From NCBI GenBank assembly GCA_001552515.1, contig BCRI01000012.1, positions 1-64,000 on the forward strand: 64,000 nucleotides of DNA. Direction: 5' to 3'. The position numbers and the translations under genes are program-made. This DNA comes from Sphaerimonospora mesophila NBRC 14179 = JCM 3151 (GTDB lineage Bacteria; Actinomycetota; Actinomycetes; Streptosporangiales; Streptosporangiaceae). Positions 1-7,016 of this stretch are shown here, in pieces. How positions within the stretch are numbered: the stretch's first letter is position 1; the number at the start of each line of letters is the position of its first letter. The notes under the pieces were generated by a model. The model was given only the letters and a program-made list of their open reading frames with translations. It ran no database searches and was not told the origin of the DNA.

Positions 1-2
1 TT

Positions 3-443
3 CTGGAATATCACCCCCAGGGGCTGTTCGAGGGCATGGGGAATCTGTGGCGCGCCCAGGGCCGCCGGGCCCGACTGGAGTTCAAGCACTTCCGGCGGCA
101 TGTCATGACCCAGACCCTGCTGCACCCCGAGGAGGTCGAGGGCTGGCGGGGCGAGATCCGCGACAGCCGAGTCGTCAAGGACCAGGAGGCCGCCCTGCGC
201 GAAGAGGAGGAGCACGGGTTCCCCGGCGAGCCCGGACCCGAGGCGGAGGCGGAATACGAGGCCGAGGTGGAACCCGAGACCGAGACCGAGGCGGAGGAGG
301 CGGCGGGCGAGCGCGAGGCAGGACAGTACGCCTCCGTCCCGTTCGAGAGAGCCCGCCGAGGTCGTGAACCCATGGAGCGGCCCGTACGGCGCCGCCGGCC
401 GCCCATGGCGGAGACACGCACATCGAAGGGGAGGAACGCATGA
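3..443 (+). CDS. SRPBCC (polyketide cyclase/START-like) family protein of gas vesicle operon, 3' part
   Basis: The reading frame is open from the window edge, so only the last 146 residues are seen and the start lies upstream. The first part ([12 protein letters not shown], then a basic helix ending near HFRRH, then VEGWRGEI) matches the C-terminal end of actinobacterial SRPBCC cyclase/dehydrase proteins, in which an EYxPxG strand is followed by a long amphipathic helix. After that comes a very acidic Glu-rich stretch and a basic tail. The stop overlaps the gvpA start (ATGA), so it is in the gvp operon. SRPBCC-type proteins occur in actinomycete gvp clusters (gvpY/gvpZ region), but their role in vesicle assembly is not established. 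Family assignment is from the visible C-terminus only. Confidence 0.6.
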   Translation: MEYHPQGLFEGMGNLWRAQGRRARLEFKHFRRHVMTQTLLHPEEVEGWRGEIRDSRVVKDQEAALREEEEHGFPGEPGPEAEAEYEAEVEPETETEAEEAAGEREAGQYASVPFERARRGREPMERPVRRRRPPMAETRTSKGRNA

Positions 444-853
444 CCGTAGCCGTTCCGTCCGGAGGCGGCGGCCTACCCGGTCGCTCATCCGGATCCGGCC
501 TGGCAGACGTCATCGACACGATCCTGGACAAGGGCCTCGTCATCGACGCCTACGTCCGGGTGTCACTCGTCGGCATCGAGATCTTGACCATCGACGCGCG
601 CATCGTCATCGCGAGCGTGGACACCTACCTCCGGTTCGCCGAGGCCGTGAATCGGCTGGATCTCTCCAAGACCCAGGACACGCTGCCGGAATTCCTGAGC
701 GGCATGACCGAGGGAGTGGCGCAGGGCAAGTCGAAGGGCGTGGCCAAGGGCGTGCTGGAGGCGGCCGGGGAGAAACTGCAGGACTTCGTCTCCGGATATG
801 CGGAGCAGAACGAACCGGCGTCCCGCCCGCGCCGTCGACGGGAGGGGAGCTGA
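440..853 (+). CDS. gvpA: Gas vesicle structural protein GvpA
   Basis: Major hydrophobic shell protein that assembles into the ribbed wall of gas vesicles. Residues about 17-70 carry the GvpA core: [20 protein letters not shown], a [20 protein letters not shown] strand-turn-helix unit, then [11 protein letters not shown]. At 137 aa it is longer than the 70-75 aa cyanobacterial GvpA; the extra C-terminus is helical, charged and ends in a basic cluster, as in many actinobacterial GvpA proteins. The start overlaps the upstream stop, with GGGGAGG before it. It is the first of three GvpA-family genes in the operon (others at 2473 and 3829) and the one closest to the canonical wall protein. Confidence 0.93.
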   Translation: MTVAVPSGGGGLPGRSSGSGLADVIDTILDKGLVIDAYVRVSLVGIEILTIDARIVIASVDTYLRFAEAVNRLDLSKTQDTLPEFLSGMTEGVAQGKSKGVAKGVLEAAGEKLQDFVSGYAEQNEPASRPRRRREGS

Positions 854-854
854 G

Positions 855-1769
855 ATGCCGGGCCACACCGGGATGTCCGGCGGCGCCCGGGCGTCGTCGC
901 AGGCCACGCCGCGGGCCGCGTCCCGAGCCGCCGCATCGGGAACCACCGCAAGAGCGGACGGCCGGGCAGCCGACAAGACCGCCCACAAGGCCGCCGACAG
1001 GACCGCCGACCGGGGCGGGGCCGCCCCGCGCGACATCGCGTGCTACGTCTACGGCATCGTGCCCGCCGACGTCGAGACCAGCCCGGACGCCGTCGGCGTC
1101 GGCGACCCGCCCAACCAGGTCAAGATCGTACGGCATGGCGAGATCGCCGCGCTGATCAGCGACGTCGACGTGAGCCGTCCCCTGGGGCGGGCGCGGGATC
1201 TCGTGGCACACGAAGAGCTGCTGGACGCCGCCGCCGTCGAGGTGCCCGTGCTGCCGCTTCGGTTCGGCGCCGTGCTGACCACGCCGGACGCGGTCGTCGA
1301 GGAACTGCTCACCCCGCATCACGACCAGTTCGCCACCGCCCTGAAGCAGATCGAGGGCCGCGTGCAGTACGTCGTGAAGGCCCGTTACGCGGAACGTCCG
1401 ATCCTGACGGCGGTGCTGGCCGAGATCCCCGAGGCCAGACGGCTGCGTGACCGGATCCGCGACCTGCCGGAGGACGCCACCCGCCCAGAACGGATCAGGC
1501 TCGGCGAGGTGATCACCCAGGCGATCGAGGCCAAACGCGAGGCCGACACCCGACGGCTGATCGATCACTTCGCCTCGTGCACGGCGGCCGCCAACATCCG
1601 GGAGCCGACACACGAGCGGGACGCCGCCCACGTCGCGTTTCTCGTCGAGGCCGACCGCATCCCCGACTTCGAGCACACGCTGGACGAACTGTGCCGCGAG
1701 TGGGCGGACCACGTCGAGTTCCGCCTGCTCGGCCCGATGGCGTTGTACGACTTCGTCACCACCGGATGA
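855..1769 (+). CDS. gvpF: Gas vesicle protein GvpF (GvpL/GvpF family)
   Basis: GvpF/GvpL proteins are minor assembly factors, about 240-280 aa, thought to chaperone GvpA. The core starts at residue about 58 with DIACYVYGIVPADV, followed by HEELLDAAAVEVPVLPLRFG, a hallmark of the family, and ends with HVEFRLLGPMALYDFV. The first 57 residues are a low-complexity Ala/Arg/Lys/Thr stretch not typical of the family. The ATG at 855 directly follows the gvpA stop with GGAGGGGAG before it, which supports including the extension. A later start inside it cannot be excluded. This is the first of two family members in the operon; the second is at 2984. Confidence 0.9.
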   Translation: MPGHTGMSGGARASSQATPRAASRAAASGTTARADGRAADKTAHKAADRTADRGGAAPRDIACYVYGIVPADVETSPDAVGVGDPPNQVKIVRHGEIAALISDVDVSRPLGRARDLVAHEELLDAAAVEVPVLPLRFGAVLTTPDAVVEELLTPHHDQFATALKQIEGRVQYVVKARYAERPILTAVLAEIPEARRLRDRIRDLPEDATRPERIRLGEVITQAIEAKREADTRRLIDHFASCTAAANIREPTHERDAAHVAFLVEADRIPDFEHTLDELCREWADHVEFRLLGPMALYDFVTTG

Positions 1770-1845
1770 GACGGCACATGGCACGGGTGAGACGGCACCG
1801 GATGCGGCAGGGAGGACGACCCGAGCGCGTGAAGGAGGAGGACAG

Positions 1846-2079
1846 ATGGGACTGTTCGGCGTGCTGTTCGGCTGGCCGCTCGCCCCCGTCCACGCGGTGA
1901 TCCGGCTCGGCGAGCTGATCCAGGAACAGGCCGAGCGCGAACTGCGCGACCCGGCGGCGGTCCGGCGGCGCCTGGAGGCGATCGAGGAGGCCAGGCGCGC
2001 GGGGGAGATCTCCGAAGAGGAGGAGGCACAGGCCGTGGAAGAGGTGCTCCGGCTGATGAGCGGCCCGCGGAGAGGGTGA
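1846..2079 (+). CDS. gvpG: Gas vesicle protein GvpG
   Basis: A 77-aa protein with the GvpG layout: a hydrophobic N-terminus (MGLFGVLFGWPLAPV) followed by a charged helix rich in Glu and Arg (LIQEQAERELRDP, then RRRLEAIEEARRAGEIS and EEEEAQAVEEVLRL). GvpG is a minor component required for vesicle formation, probably through coiled-coil contacts with GvpF/L. The start has AAGGAGGAGG just upstream. The 76-nt gap after gvpF is the largest in the operon; I see no hairpin in it. Confidence 0.88.
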   Translation: MGLFGVLFGWPLAPVHAVIRLGELIQEQAERELRDPAAVRRRLEAIEEARRAGEISEEEEAQAVEEVLRLMSGPRRG

Positions 2080-2086
2080 TGATGCG

Positions 2087-2476
2087 ATGCCTCCCAGCCG
2101 ACGATCGCGCTACGAATACCAGGCCGGGCCGTACGGGCGCACCGCCGTGTCCGAGGCGGAGGAGGGCGACGAGCGGGTCGAACAGTCCCGTGCCCGGCAG
2201 CGCCCACTCAACGCGGCGACGGCGGGACGGGCCGGCGCGCGCTACATAGCCGACCTGACCGCGAAGGTCCCGGAGGGCGTCACGCTGGTGGAGCCGCTCG
2301 AGAACGGCTGGGTGGTCGGTGTGGAGGTGGTCGAGGACCATCGGATCCCGTCGTCCGGCGACATCCTCGCGGTCTACGAGGCGGAGATGGACGACGAGGG
2401 GAACCTGCTGGCCTACCGACGGGTGCGGCGCTATCGGCGGGGCACCGGAGACTGCGTCGAGGGCCTGCCGCGATGA
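2087..2476 (+). CDS. gvpO: Gas vesicle protein GvpO
   Basis: GvpO is a small accessory protein of gas vesicle formation. The C-terminal 75 residues carry the family pattern: GWVVGVEVVEDHRIPSSGD, then ILAVYEAEMDDEGNLLAYRR and a basic RRYRRG end. The N-terminal about 45 residues are charged and variable. In Streptomyces gvp operons gvpO normally lies first, immediately before gvpA. Here it lies between gvpG and gvpJ, and its stop overlaps the gvpJ start (ATGA). The ATG at 2087 is 7 nt after the gvpG stop, with GAGAGGG at 2071-2077. Confidence 0.9.
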   Translation: MPPSRRSRYEYQAGPYGRTAVSEAEEGDERVEQSRARQRPLNAATAGRAGARYIADLTAKVPEGVTLVEPLENGWVVGVEVVEDHRIPSSGDILAVYEAEMDDEGNLLAYRRVRRYRRGTGDCVEGLPR

Positions 2477-2991
2477 CCGATCCGCGTGCTCGCCCGGTCC
2501 TGCGGGATTCGTACGTGCCGGCCGCCCCCGCCGCCAGGGAGTCGGCCAACCTGGGCGACATCCTGGAGCGGGTGCTCGACCGGGGCATCGTGATCGCCGG
2601 GGACATCCGGGTGAACCTGCTGGACATCGAGCTGCTGACGATCAAGCTGCGGCTGGTGATCGCGTCGGTGGACACGGCGCGTGAGCTCGGCATCGACTGG
2701 TGGGAGCACGATCCCTGGCTGACCGGGAAGAACCGTGAGCTGCTGGAGGAGAACCGGCGGCTGCGCGACCGTCTCGCCGCCGCCGAGCAGCACGCCTCCC
2801 TGCCGAGACGTACGGCTCCGGAGGACACGGTTCTTGAAGACACGGTTCTTGAAGACACGGCTCCTGAAGACACGGCTCCTGAAGACACGGCCCTGGAGGA
2901 GAGGGCTCAGGGGGACGCGGGTCGGGAAGGCGCGGGACCGGAGATCACGGGCGAGCGTCGGCGACGCGGGACGGAGCGGCACGGTGGGTGA
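2473..2991 (+). CDS. gvpJ: Gas vesicle protein GvpJ (GvpA family)
   Basis: A minor GvpA-like protein. Residues about 25-80 carry the fold: LGDILERVLDRGIVIAGDIR, VNLLDIELLTIKLRLVIASV, then DTARELGIDWW. GvpJ/S proteins are placed at the tips or act in nucleation in models of vesicle assembly. The C-terminal half begins with a leucine-rich charged helix (residues about 85-110), followed by a pentapeptide repeat EDT(V/A)(L/P) from residue about 117, encoded by five 15-bp DNA repeats, and a polar tail. The repeat tail is not part of the family core. The name J rather than S follows gene order (J-L-S-K). Confidence 0.83.
   Translation: MTDPRARPVLRDSYVPAAPAARESANLGDILERVLDRGIVIAGDIRVNLLDIELLTIKLRLVIASVDTARELGIDWWEHDPWLTGKNRELLEENRRLRDRLAAAEQHASLPRRTAPEDTVLEDTVLEDTAPEDTAPEDTALEERAQGDAGREGAGPEITGERRRRGTERHGG
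2821..2895 (+). repeat. Five tandem 15-bp repeats inside gvpJ
   Basis: Five direct 15-bp units (GAAGACACGGTTCTT and one- to three-base variants) lie head to tail and encode EDT(V/A)(L/P) five times in the acidic C-terminal tail of GvpJ. Because the unit is a multiple of three, copy-number changes would lengthen or shorten the tail without a frameshift. Confidence 0.93.
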
Positions 2992-3832
2992 GCGGGACGA
3001 TCACGGTGGCCAGGGCGTGTACCTGTACGCGGTGACCGGCGACCTGGGAGAGGACGGCCGGCGGGAAGGACTTACCGGCATCCTCGGCGCGCCCGTCCAG
3101 GTGATCGGGCACCGAGGACTGCTCGCGCACGTCAGCCGGGTGCCGCTGGACCGGTTCGGGGAGGAGCCGCTGCGCCGCCACCTGGAGGACCTGGACTGGA
3201 TCGAGGGGGTGGCCCGGGCCCATCACCACGTGGTCGAGACCCTCGCGGAGGCCGTACCGACCGCGCCGGTGCGGCTGGTCACCGTCTACAGCGGCGAGGA
3301 GCAGGTCCGCGGCCTGCTCGACCGCAGGCACGCCGACTTCGCCGCCGTGCTGGCGCGGGTCGCGGGCCGGCGGGAGTGGGGTGTCAAGGCGTACGTGAAG
3401 CCGGACGCGGCGGCGCTCGAACCAGGCGGCGGGCCGACCGGCGGATCCGCCGCAGGCGCGGCGGGTGCGGCGGCGGACAGCCCGGGCACGGCCTATCTCC
3501 GGCGGCGCAAGGCATCGCTGCGCAGTCGGCAGGACCTGTGGCGGGCGGCGGCGGAACGCGCTGAACGGCTGCACGCCGCCCTGGAGACCGTGGCGGTGGC
3601 CGCACGCCGGCATCGCCCCCAGGACCCGCGGTTGTCCGGCAGGACCGACTGGATGGTGCTGAACGGCGCCTACCTCGTGGACGCGGGCCGAGAGGAGGAG
3701 TTCGCCGCGGTGCCCGCCTCGTTCCGCGAGGAGGGGATCGACGTGGAGATCACCGGTCCCTGGGCGCCCTACTCCTTCACCGAGCTGCCCGCCGAGACAC
3801 ACGGGGATGTTCCCCCGGAGGCATCGCCATGA
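2984..3832 (+). CDS. gvpL: Gas vesicle protein GvpL (GvpL/GvpF family)
   Basis: Second GvpF/L-type protein, 282 aa. It begins VYLYAVTGD after a short polar lead and carries HHHVVETLAEAVPTAPVRLV, the counterpart of the HEELL...VLPLRFG segment of GvpF, then WGVKAYVKPDA and the closing EITGPWAPYSF motif. A Gly/Ala-rich linker (residues about 148-165) separates the two halves. The GTG at 2984 overlaps the gvpJ stop by 8 nt and has GGAGCGG upstream; the frame is open further upstream inside gvpJ, but nothing there resembles the family. The stop overlaps the next start (ATGA). Confidence 0.88.
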   Translation: MGERDDHGGQGVYLYAVTGDLGEDGRREGLTGILGAPVQVIGHRGLLAHVSRVPLDRFGEEPLRRHLEDLDWIEGVARAHHHVVETLAEAVPTAPVRLVTVYSGEEQVRGLLDRRHADFAAVLARVAGRREWGVKAYVKPDAAALEPGGGPTGGSAAGAAGAAADSPGTAYLRRRKASLRSRQDLWRAAAERAERLHAALETVAVAARRHRPQDPRLSGRTDWMVLNGAYLVDAGREEEFAAVPASFREEGIDVEITGPWAPYSFTELPAETHGDVPPEASP

Positions 3833-4083
3833 CCGTCGAAAGCGGCAGGGGGGCGGCACTGGCGGCCGAGGGACGCCTGCCGGCCGAGCGCGTGGCGCTC
3901 GTCGACCTCCTCGACCGGCTGCTGGCGGGTGGCGTCGTGGTCGCCGGGGATCTGGTGCTGTCCATCGCGGACATCGATCTCGTCCGGATCTCTCTGCGCG
4001 CGCTCATCGCGTCCGTACGGGAGGCCGATGTCGTCGGTCCTGAACTGGGATATGAGGAGCGAGAGCATGAGCCGTACGGATGA
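3829..4083 (+). CDS. gvpS: Gas vesicle protein GvpS (GvpA family)
   Basis: An 84-aa third GvpA-family protein. Its core VDLLDRLLAGGVVVAGDLV and LSIADIDLVRISLRALIASV parallels the GvpA strand-turn-helix unit but is more divergent. The order J-L-S-K makes GvpS the best name. The start overlaps gvpL (ATGA) and the 3' end overlaps gvpK by 17 nt, so the last five genes of the operon are translationally coupled. Confidence 0.83.
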   Translation: MTVESGRGAALAAEGRLPAERVALVDLLDRLLAGGVVVAGDLVLSIADIDLVRISLRALIASVREADVVGPELGYEEREHEPYG

Positions 4084-4399
4084 CGACCGGAGCCGGGACC
4101 GGTGTGACGGCGGGCGGCCGGCGACCCAGTGGCGGCTCAACACCGACCCGGAGGCGGTCGAACGCGACCTGAGCCGCCTGGTGCTCACGCTGGTGGAGCT
4201 GATCCGCCAGCTCGTCGAGCGCCAGTGCATCAGGCGGATGGACCAGGGCGATCTTTCCGACGAGCAGGTCGAGACGCTGGGCCTGACGCTGATGCGCCTG
4301 GAGGAGGCGATGACCGAGCTGTGCGACCGCTTCGGGCTGTCGCTCAGCGACCTGAACCTCGACCTCGGGCCGCTCGGCACGCTGCTGCCCACCGACTGA
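4067..4399 (+). CDS. gvpK: Gas vesicle protein GvpK
   Basis: GvpK is a small accessory protein needed for vesicle growth. After a polar N-terminus come the family features: NTDPEAVERDLSRLVLTLVE, LIRQLVERQCIRRMDQGDLS, LGLTLMRLEEAMTELCDRFG and a final LNLDLGPLGTLL. The 110-aa length is typical. The ATG at 4067 lies inside gvpS with GAGGAG 8 nt upstream; an in-frame ATG at 4052 is possible. It is the last gene of the operon and faces the gene at 4433 across a hairpin. Confidence 0.9.
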   Translation: MSRTDDDRSRDRCDGGRPATQWRLNTDPEAVERDLSRLVLTLVELIRQLVERQCIRRMDQGDLSDEQVETLGLTLMRLEEAMTELCDRFGLSLSDLNLDLGPLGTLLPTD

Positions 4400-4420
4400 G
4401 CCGCCCACCGACTGAGCCGC

Positions 4421-4442
4421 CCACGGCTCGGATCAGCCGTGG
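4421..4442. terminator. Hairpin between convergent gvpK and the binding-protein gene
   Basis: Perfect inverted repeat CCACGGCT / AGCCGTGG with a 6-nt loop, lying between two convergent genes and overlapping the stop codon of the minus-strand gene. It is preceded by a tandem duplication of about 15 bp (CCACCGACTGAGCCG twice, from about 4389). There is no T run, as is usual for actinomycete terminators. Bidirectional termination is inferred. Confidence 0.55.
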
Positions 4443-5602
4443 TTGATACGCCAGAAGTCCGATATCCCCTGCCGGTTGTGCAGGTCCTGGACGAGCCCCT
4501 TGGGGTCGGTGTGGAAGAGCTGCCCCTGCCAGTCGGGCAGGCCGGGCGGGGTGACGATCGGCTTGACCGTGCTGTTCCCGGAGACACCGCCCTCGCCGAT
4601 CTCGTGCTTGACGCCCTCCTCGGTCATGATGAAGTGCACGTACAGCTTGGCCGCGTTGGGATGCCTGCTCTTGCTGGCGATCGCGACGTACTTGGGGTAG
4701 CTGAAGCCGACGAACGGCACCAGGCCCTCACACGTCGACTGGTGGTATCCCTTGTCCTCGTTGTTGCGGAACTTCGAGAACGACATGAAGGCGATCTTCT
4801 TTTCGGTGGCGCTCGGCGCGCCCACCGCCCCCGAGATGTCCTCATCCGAGCCGGTCAGCACAGGTTTGTTCTTCGCGATCCGCTTGATCCACTCGTAGGC
4901 CGCGCTCTCCTCCTCGGTCTTCAGCGGCTCGCCGTACTTCTCCTGGTACGCCTGCTCGAGCGCCTGGCCGCCGTGTGTGACGAGCTGGGTGAAGAACGAC
5001 AGCACGGTCGGCTTGCCGAGTGGATCCTGCATGACCAGTTTTCCGGCCCACTCCGGTTCGGTCAGGTCCCACACGTTCTTCACGGGACAGCCGTCGGGGG
5101 ACAGTCGGGTGTTGTAGGCGAAGACCGTCGCCTTGGAGAGCGCGAGCAGCGGGTTCTGGTTCTCGGCCGGGATCTGGTCCTTCAGGTCGGCCGGCACCCA
5201 GGTCTGCACCACGCCCCGCGGGATCAACTGGCCCACGAGCACTCCGCCGTCCTCGTACATCGTCGCGTCGATCGTGACGTTGTCGGCGGCGTGCTCTCTG
5301 ATCATCTTCTCGGCCGTCTGCGGAGAGTCCGACTTCACCCCCTCCATGGTGATTCCGTACTTCGCGGTGAACGCCTTGGCCACCTCTTCGATGTCGCCGC
5401 TGGAGTCGTAGACCAGCACACTGCCCTCCTTCTTGGCGGCCTCGACCAGTGCGTTGAGATCGAAGCTCGAGTCGATCGAGGGGCCGGGCAGGGCCTGGGT
5501 CGCCGATGACGCGGCGGAGGTGTCCATGGACGTGGAGGGCGCGCACGACGCGACGGCGGCCGCCAGCAGTGCGATGGGAAGGATCTTTCGGGTACGCCTC
5601 AC
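4433..5602 (-). CDS. ABC transporter substrate-binding lipoprotein, FbpA/AfuA type
   Basis: A 389-aa extracellular binding protein. The N-terminus MRRTRKILPIALLAAAVASC is a lipoprotein signal peptide with a lipobox ending at Cys20, so the protein is anchored to the outer membrane face. The mature part reads as a periplasmic-binding-protein type II fold of the ferric/organophosphate family: EGSVLVYDSSGDIEEVAKAF, YGITMEGVKSD, FAYNTRLSPDGCPVKNVWDL and PNAAKLYVHFIMTEEGVKHE. It is transcribed away from the pit-ABC operon that encodes matching permease and ATPase (7793-10747). Relatives bind Fe3+, 2-aminoethylphosphonate or sugar phosphates (AfuA). The neighbouring phosphatases favour an organophosphate, but the ligand is inferred. 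Confidence 0.75.
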   Translation of the reverse strand: MRRTRKILPIALLAAAVASCAPSTSMDTSAASSATQALPGPSIDSSFDLNALVEAAKKEGSVLVYDSSGDIEEVAKAFTAKYGITMEGVKSDSPQTAEKMIREHAADNVTIDATMYEDGGVLVGQLIPRGVVQTWVPADLKDQIPAENQNPLLALSKATVFAYNTRLSPDGCPVKNVWDLTEPEWAGKLVMQDPLGKPTVLSFFTQLVTHGGQALEQAYQEKYGEPLKTEEESAAYEWIKRIAKNKPVLTGSDEDISGAVGAPSATEKKIAFMSFSKFRNNEDKGYHQSTCEGLVPFVGFSYPKYVAIASKSRHPNAAKLYVHFIMTEEGVKHEIGEGGVSGNSTVKPIVTPPGLPDWQGQLFHTDPKGLVQDLHNRQGISDFWRINHG

Positions 5603-5695
5603 GTGGCGTCACTCCTCTTGCTTCTAGGGGGTGTAGGCGCCTTCCCCGAACCCCGATCGAGCGCCATGAGCTCAACGATGAACGTCCGGTAGATA

Positions 5696-5715
5696 ATTTG
5701 TCAAGACATTCTTAC
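5696..5715 (-). promoter_or_regulatory. Promoter with operator half-site shared with the chitinase gene
   Basis: On the plus strand ATTTGTCAAGA is followed after 3 nt by TCTTAC. On the minus strand this gives TTGACA, a consensus -35 for the binding-protein gene. The 11-nt arm ATTTGTCAAGA is identical to the left arm of the chitinase palindrome at 17365. Since TTGACA is itself a promoter element, part of the identity may be trivial. Confidence 0.4.
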
Positions 5716-5878
5716 CTGCGCTCCTTCGTCCGCGCACTCGCCGGCCTGCGACGATCGGGCGGGGTCGTGACGTACGGCTCCCACGCCTCCCGGTGGTCCC
5801 ACCACGTTCCGATCGTCACTCTGGCGCGTGCCTTTTGATCTTGAGGATGATAGTTCGTCCGAATGTCAGGACAAAGTC

Positions 5879-5908
5879 TTGACTCTTTCCCTACCGAACA
5901 CTTAGAAC
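5879..5908 (+). promoter_or_regulatory. Candidate promoter of the pit operon
   Basis: TTGACT at 5879-5884 is followed after 17 nt by TTAGAA (5902-5907), a weak -10. A start site near 5914 would leave about 20 nt of leader before the ATG at 5935, whose GAGGAG is at 5924. Spacing is good; the -10 is poor. Confidence 0.3.
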
Positions 5909-5934
5909 TGGAGGCCTCCGGACGAGGAGCCTTC

Positions 5935-6030
5935 ATGCCTTTGTGCTTGCCGGGTCTGTTGCCGGATCTGTCGCCGGATCTCGGTCGAACAGGTCCGTTT
6001 CGCTTCGCCCTCCTCCCGACTCCCGTCTGA
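5935..6030 (+). CDS. Possible 31-aa leader peptide coupled to pit
   Basis: ATG at 5935 has the best ribosome binding site in this region (GAGGAG at 5924-5929, 5 nt before it). It opens a 31-codon frame beginning MPLCLPGLLPDLSPDLGRTG whose TGA overlaps the ATG of pit at 6030 (ATGA). The pit ATG has no recognisable Shine-Dalgarno of its own, so translation of the leader probably delivers ribosomes to pit. The frame is Pro/Leu-rich and built partly on a 12-bp DNA repeat. The alternative is that pit starts at GTG 5943 in its own frame and this ORF is accidental. Confidence 0.4.
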   Translation: MPLCLPGLLPDLSPDLGRTGPFRFALLPTPV

Positions 6031-7016
6031 TGGGGTGGGCGGCGGCGTTCGCCGTGATGGCGATCCTCTTCGTGCTGATCAGCGGGGCCAACGACGGCGC
6101 CACCCTGATCGGGCTCGGGCTGCGGTTTCCCCGCTCGCCGGGATGGCTGATCACCGCGATCCTGCTGGTCGCGCTCCTGGCCGTGCCGTACGTGCTGGGG
6201 GTCGCGGTCGCGCGGACCTTCACCGAGGGGCTGGCGGAGCTCGACACCCCCGGCGGCACGGCGACGTTCCTGGCGGGAGTGGTGGTCGCGGTCGTGGTGA
6301 TCGCCGTCCTGACCCGCAGGGGGCTGCCGACCAGCCTGACGCTCGCGGTGATCGGCGGCATCGCCGGTGCGGGTCTCGGCGCCGGGCTGCCGGTGTCGTG
6401 GCGGCGGTTGGGCACCGTGCTGGCGATCGGGGTCTGCGCGCCGCTGGTCGGCCTGTTCCTGGGCTATCTGCTCGGGGCGCTGTCACGGCGGGTGCCGTCC
6501 CATCGGCGGATGTCCCGGCTGATGTCCGCCGCCCACCTGGTGGCGTACACGGCCCAGTGCGTCGCCTACGCCGCGAACGACGGACAGAAGATGATCGCGG
6601 TGGTGAGCGTGGCGCTCGATGTGGCCGGCCGGGCGGGCGGGCCCGGCGCGGTGGGCCGGGTCGAGGTCTCGCCCGGCTGGATGGCCGTGCTCGCCGTGCT
6701 CTTCCTCGTCGGGTCGCTGACCAGCCTCACCCGTGTCGGGGAGCGGCTGGGCCGCGGCCTGGTGATCACCCGGCCGCTGCACATCGTCTCGGCCGAGACC
6801 GCGGCGACCTGCGCGGTCCTGGGCAGCTCGGCCCTGGGCAGTCCGGTGAGCATGACGCAGTCGATCACGGCGGGCGTCGTCGGCGTCGCGGCGAGCGAAG
6901 GAGTCAAGAGAGTGAGGTGGCAGGGGGTGCTGAACGTGGGTACGGCATGGCTGGTCACGCTGCCGTCGTCGATGGCGCTGGGCTGCCTGGCGGGCCTCGC
7001 GGTGAGGCTGCTGTGA
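6030..7016 (+). CDS. pit: PiT-family inorganic phosphate transporter
   Basis: A 328-aa integral membrane phosphate permease. Both inverted halves carry the PiT signature: ISGANDGATLIGLG near the N-terminus and AYAANDGQKMIAV in the middle, with the invariant Asn-Asp pairs. About nine or ten hydrophobic segments are visible. ATG 6030 places the first membrane segment (AAAFAVMAILFVLI) at the N-terminus as in the family; an upstream GTG at 5943 would add a 29-residue polar lead. The stop overlaps the start of the DUF47 protein (GTGA), its usual partner. Direct coupling to an organophosphate-type ABC transporter and phosphatases suggests it handles phosphate released inside the cell or low-affinity phosphate uptake. 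Confidence 0.85.
   Translation: MGWAAAFAVMAILFVLISGANDGATLIGLGLRFPRSPGWLITAILLVALLAVPYVLGVAVARTFTEGLAELDTPGGTATFLAGVVVAVVVIAVLTRRGLPTSLTLAVIGGIAGAGLGAGLPVSWRRLGTVLAIGVCAPLVGLFLGYLLGALSRRVPSHRRMSRLMSAAHLVAYTAQCVAYAANDGQKMIAVVSVALDVAGRAGGPGAVGRVEVSPGWMAVLAVLFLVGSLTSLTRVGERLGRGLVITRPLHIVSAETAATCAVLGSSALGSPVSMTQSITAGVVGVAASEGVKRVRWQGVLNVGTAWLVTLPSSMALGCLAGLAVRLL

Larger units (their letters stand above)
5603..5934. other. Divergent promoter region between binding-protein gene and pit operon
   Basis: About 330 bp without a convincing gene, with lower GC than its surroundings in the 5680-5910 part. It holds a minus-strand -35 (TTGACA) within a TTTGTCAAGA/TTCTTAC element at 5696-5715 for the binding-protein gene, and a plus-strand TTGACT at 5879 for the pit side. 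Confidence 0.6.

Noticed and set aside
4433-5602. Treating the FbpA-like protein as a ferric iron transporter.
   Set aside because: No iron box upstream although other iron genes here have one, and the partner operon encodes phosphatases and a phosphate permease. Not excluded, only less likely.
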